7,319 nucleotides of DNA from contig PLKU01000387.1 of NCBI GenBank assembly GCA_003140705.1, positions 1,308 to 8,626 of the forward strand, read 5' to 3'. Under the pieces are notes generated by a model that was given only the letters and a program-made list of their open reading frames with translations, was not told the DNA's origin and did not search any database. Position numbers and translations under genes: made by a program. Position 1 is the stretch's first letter, and each line of letters starts with the position of its first letter. Shown piece after piece: positions 7,260 through 7,319 of the stretch. The DNA is from Acidobacteriaceae bacterium (lineage in GTDB: Bacteria > Acidobacteriota > Terriglobia > Terriglobales > Acidobacteriaceae).

Positions 7260-7319
7260 GAAGGCAGTCTAAATCAGGCTTGAAATCCGCACGGGTGGTG
7301 CACCGCTAAGCGACAGAAT

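Noticed and set aside
7297..7304. GGTGCACC palindrome upstream of the L,D-transpeptidase gene
   Set aside because: An 8-bp palindrome alone is expected by chance and nothing links it to a known operator.

Overview
The window reads as an ordinary bacterial chromosomal segment, with five protein-coding genes, all on the minus strand. The base composition looks moderately GC-rich (estimated by eye, not counted). The gene set is housekeeping: cysteine synthesis, anaplerotic carbon fixation, a ribosome-associated ABC-F ATPase and a peptidoglycan L,D-transpeptidase-like enzyme. The proteins suggest a Gram-negative or diderm bacterium. An Acidobacteriota-like source would fit the protein style and composition, but this is an impression only: there is no rRNA or marker gene here to settle it.

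In transcription order (right to left) the layout is as follows. (1) 7259-6720 encodes an exported YkuD-domain protein. (2) 6660-4693, after a 59-nt gap, encodes an ABC-F protein with two complete ATPase cassettes. (3) 4654-1796, after a 38-nt gap, encodes full-length phosphoenolpyruvate carboxylase (ppc). (4) A 306-nt stretch at 1490-1795 has no convincing gene. (5) 1489-515 encodes cysteine synthase (cysK). (6) An 87-nt gap holds a strong 18-bp hairpin at 469-509. (7) 427-1 encodes the first 142 residues of serine O-acetyltransferase (cysE), which runs off the left edge of the window.

The clearest functional unit is cysK-cysE. CysE makes O-acetylserine from serine and acetyl-CoA, and CysK replaces the acetate with sulfide to give cysteine; in many bacteria the two proteins also bind each other. 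The hairpin between the genes probably ends or attenuates the cysK transcript, so cysE may be expressed at a lower level or from its own promoter. The first three genes are spaced closely enough to be co-transcribed, although their functions are unrelated. The 60 nt upstream of the first gene (7260-7319) contain no promoter I can defend.

I saw no tRNA, rRNA, CRISPR array, insertion sequence, prophage part or defence gene. Large plus-strand open frames opposite cysK and ppc are best explained as shadows of the real genes. I found no evidence for a new biological system; the findings below are modest regulatory and enzyme-variant points.
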